This document shows positions 63,472-64,000 of a stretch of 64,000 nucleotides of DNA, piece after piece. The translations under genes were made by a program, and so were the position numbers. The notes below the pieces were generated by a model. It was not told the DNA's origin. It searched no databases and was given only the letters and a program-made list of their open reading frames with translations. Each line of letters starts with the position of its first letter. The first letter of the stretch is position 1. The DNA is from Pseudomonas sp. B21-015 (lineage in GTDB: Bacteria; Pseudomonadota; Gammaproteobacteria; Pseudomonadales; Pseudomonadaceae): the NCBI RefSeq assembly GCF_024749285.1, contig NZ_CP087196.1, positions 310,001 to 374,000 on the forward strand, written 5' to 3'.

Positions 63472-64000
63472 ATGAAGAAGTCCACCTTGGCCCTGGCTGT
63501 GGCCGTAGGGGTTTTGGCGCAGCAGGCAGGCGCCGCCGGTTTCATCGAAGACAGCAAGGCCACATTGGGGCTGCGTAACTTCTACATCAACACCGATAAC
63601 CGCGATTCTGCTGCCAGCACCGCTGCGGGCGTTCAGAACAAAAACGAAGAATGGGGCCAAGGCTTCGATCTGCGTTTCACCTCGGGCTACACCCAAGGCA
63701 CCGTTGGCTTCGGTATTGACGCTATCGGCCTGCTGGGCGTGCGCCTGGACTCGGGTGGCGGCACTAACGGTGCCACTTCGACTTCTTACGGCGGCACTGT
63801 TTTCCCAAGCAAGTCCAACGGCGAAGCGGTTGATAACTTCTCCAGCCTGGGCCTGACTGCCAAAGCCAAGATCTCCCAGACCGAACTGAAGTTGGGCACC
63901 CTGCAGCCAAAACTGCCGGTGATCGTGACCAACGACGGTCGTATGCTGCCGCAAACCTTCCAGGGCGGTCAGATCACCTCGAACGAAATCAAAGACCTGA
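63472..64000 (+). CDS. OprD-family outer-membrane porin, 3'-truncated by window
   Basis: ATG at 63472, preceded by GAGGAG, starts a frame open to the window end (176 residues seen). The signal peptide is MKKSTLALAVAVGVLAQQAGA. The mature part starts AGFIEDSKATLGLRNFYINTD, with EEWGQGFDLRFTSGYTQGTVGFGIDAIGLLGVRLDSGGG and KAKISQTELKLGTLQPKLPVIVTNDGRMLPQTFQGGQI. These are the hallmarks of the OprD family of substrate-specific 18-strand porins. The subgroup (OprD- or OpdK-type, possibly OprE-like) cannot be decided from this part. Family members take up amino acids, peptides or aromatic acids. Confidence 0.92.
   Translation, partial: MKKSTLALAVAVGVLAQQAGAAGFIEDSKATLGLRNFYINTDNRDSAASTAAGVQNKNEEWGQGFDLRFTSGYTQGTVGFGIDAIGLLGVRLDSGGGTNGATSTSYGGTVFPSKSNGEAVDNFSSLGLTAKAKISQTELKLGTLQPKLPVIVTNDGRMLPQTFQGGQITSNEIKDL

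Overview
The window is chromosomal DNA of a Pseudomonas, most likely the P. fluorescens group. The evidence is an AlgP-type KPAA-repeat protein at the left edge, G+C-rich coding DNA, about a dozen Pseudomonas-type REP palindrome pairs after stop codons, and a gene order (algP ... hemB-ppk-ppx-trxA-rho-ubiD-glpT ... 6S RNA-zapA-pepP-ubiH ... gcvTHP ... argE-argA) that matches, from memory, the equivalent P. aeruginosa block. It is mostly core genome with small accessory insertions and decayed genes.

Layout. 0-9 kb: end of algP, a TIGR02444 gene, an ABC-F ATPase with a small MscS-like channel, a LysE exporter, then a leftward cluster of five exported or lipoprotein genes (two COG3014 paralogues, YcfL-like, LpoB-like, CsgG-like). 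9-14 kb: FTR1 iron permease fused to cytochrome c, DUF188 protein, elbB, sterol-desaturase family enzyme, DedA protein. 14.6-20 kb: hemB-ppk and convergent ppx, with a Pho-box-like repeat before hemB. 19.8-23.6 kb: polar amino-acid ABC transporter (four genes) divergent from a FadR-type regulator. 23.7-32 kb: trxA, rho, ubiD plus a ferredoxin-flavin reductase, a ChaC-like cyclotransferase behind a strong sigma-54 promoter match, glpT, a quinone oxidoreductase, a FliL-like protein. 32-37 kb: YhiI-RbbA-YhhJ type ABC exporter. 37-44 kb: EVE protein, a 49-aa membrane peptide, 5-formyl-THF cyclo-ligase, 6S RNA, zapA, TIGR02449, UPF0149, pepP, ubiH, ubiI, then a recent 190-bp tandem duplication. 44-53 kb: ferric-iron ABC genes, gcvT-gcvH and gcvP, with a DegT-type aminotransferase gene broken by one stop codon between gcvH and gcvP. 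53-64 kb: DUF2388, NfeD-stomatin pair, lone GspE/PilB-type ATPase, ACT-like protein, Lrp regulator, CYTH-CHAD protein, a 161-bp MITE-like element, argE, argA, a deleted TauA-like gene, and the start of an OprD-family porin cut by the window edge.

Functional links: polyphosphate synthesis and breakdown (ppk/ppx), ubiquinone synthesis (ubiD, ubiH, ubiI), glycine cleavage (gcvT/H/P), arginine synthesis (argA/argE), iron uptake (FTR1, Fbp-type ABC), and envelope functions. No phage, CRISPR array, tRNA or rRNA was seen. Nothing looks like a complete new defence or biosynthetic system. The least explained unit is the LpoB/CsgG/COG3014 lipoprotein cluster at 4.3-9.1 kb.
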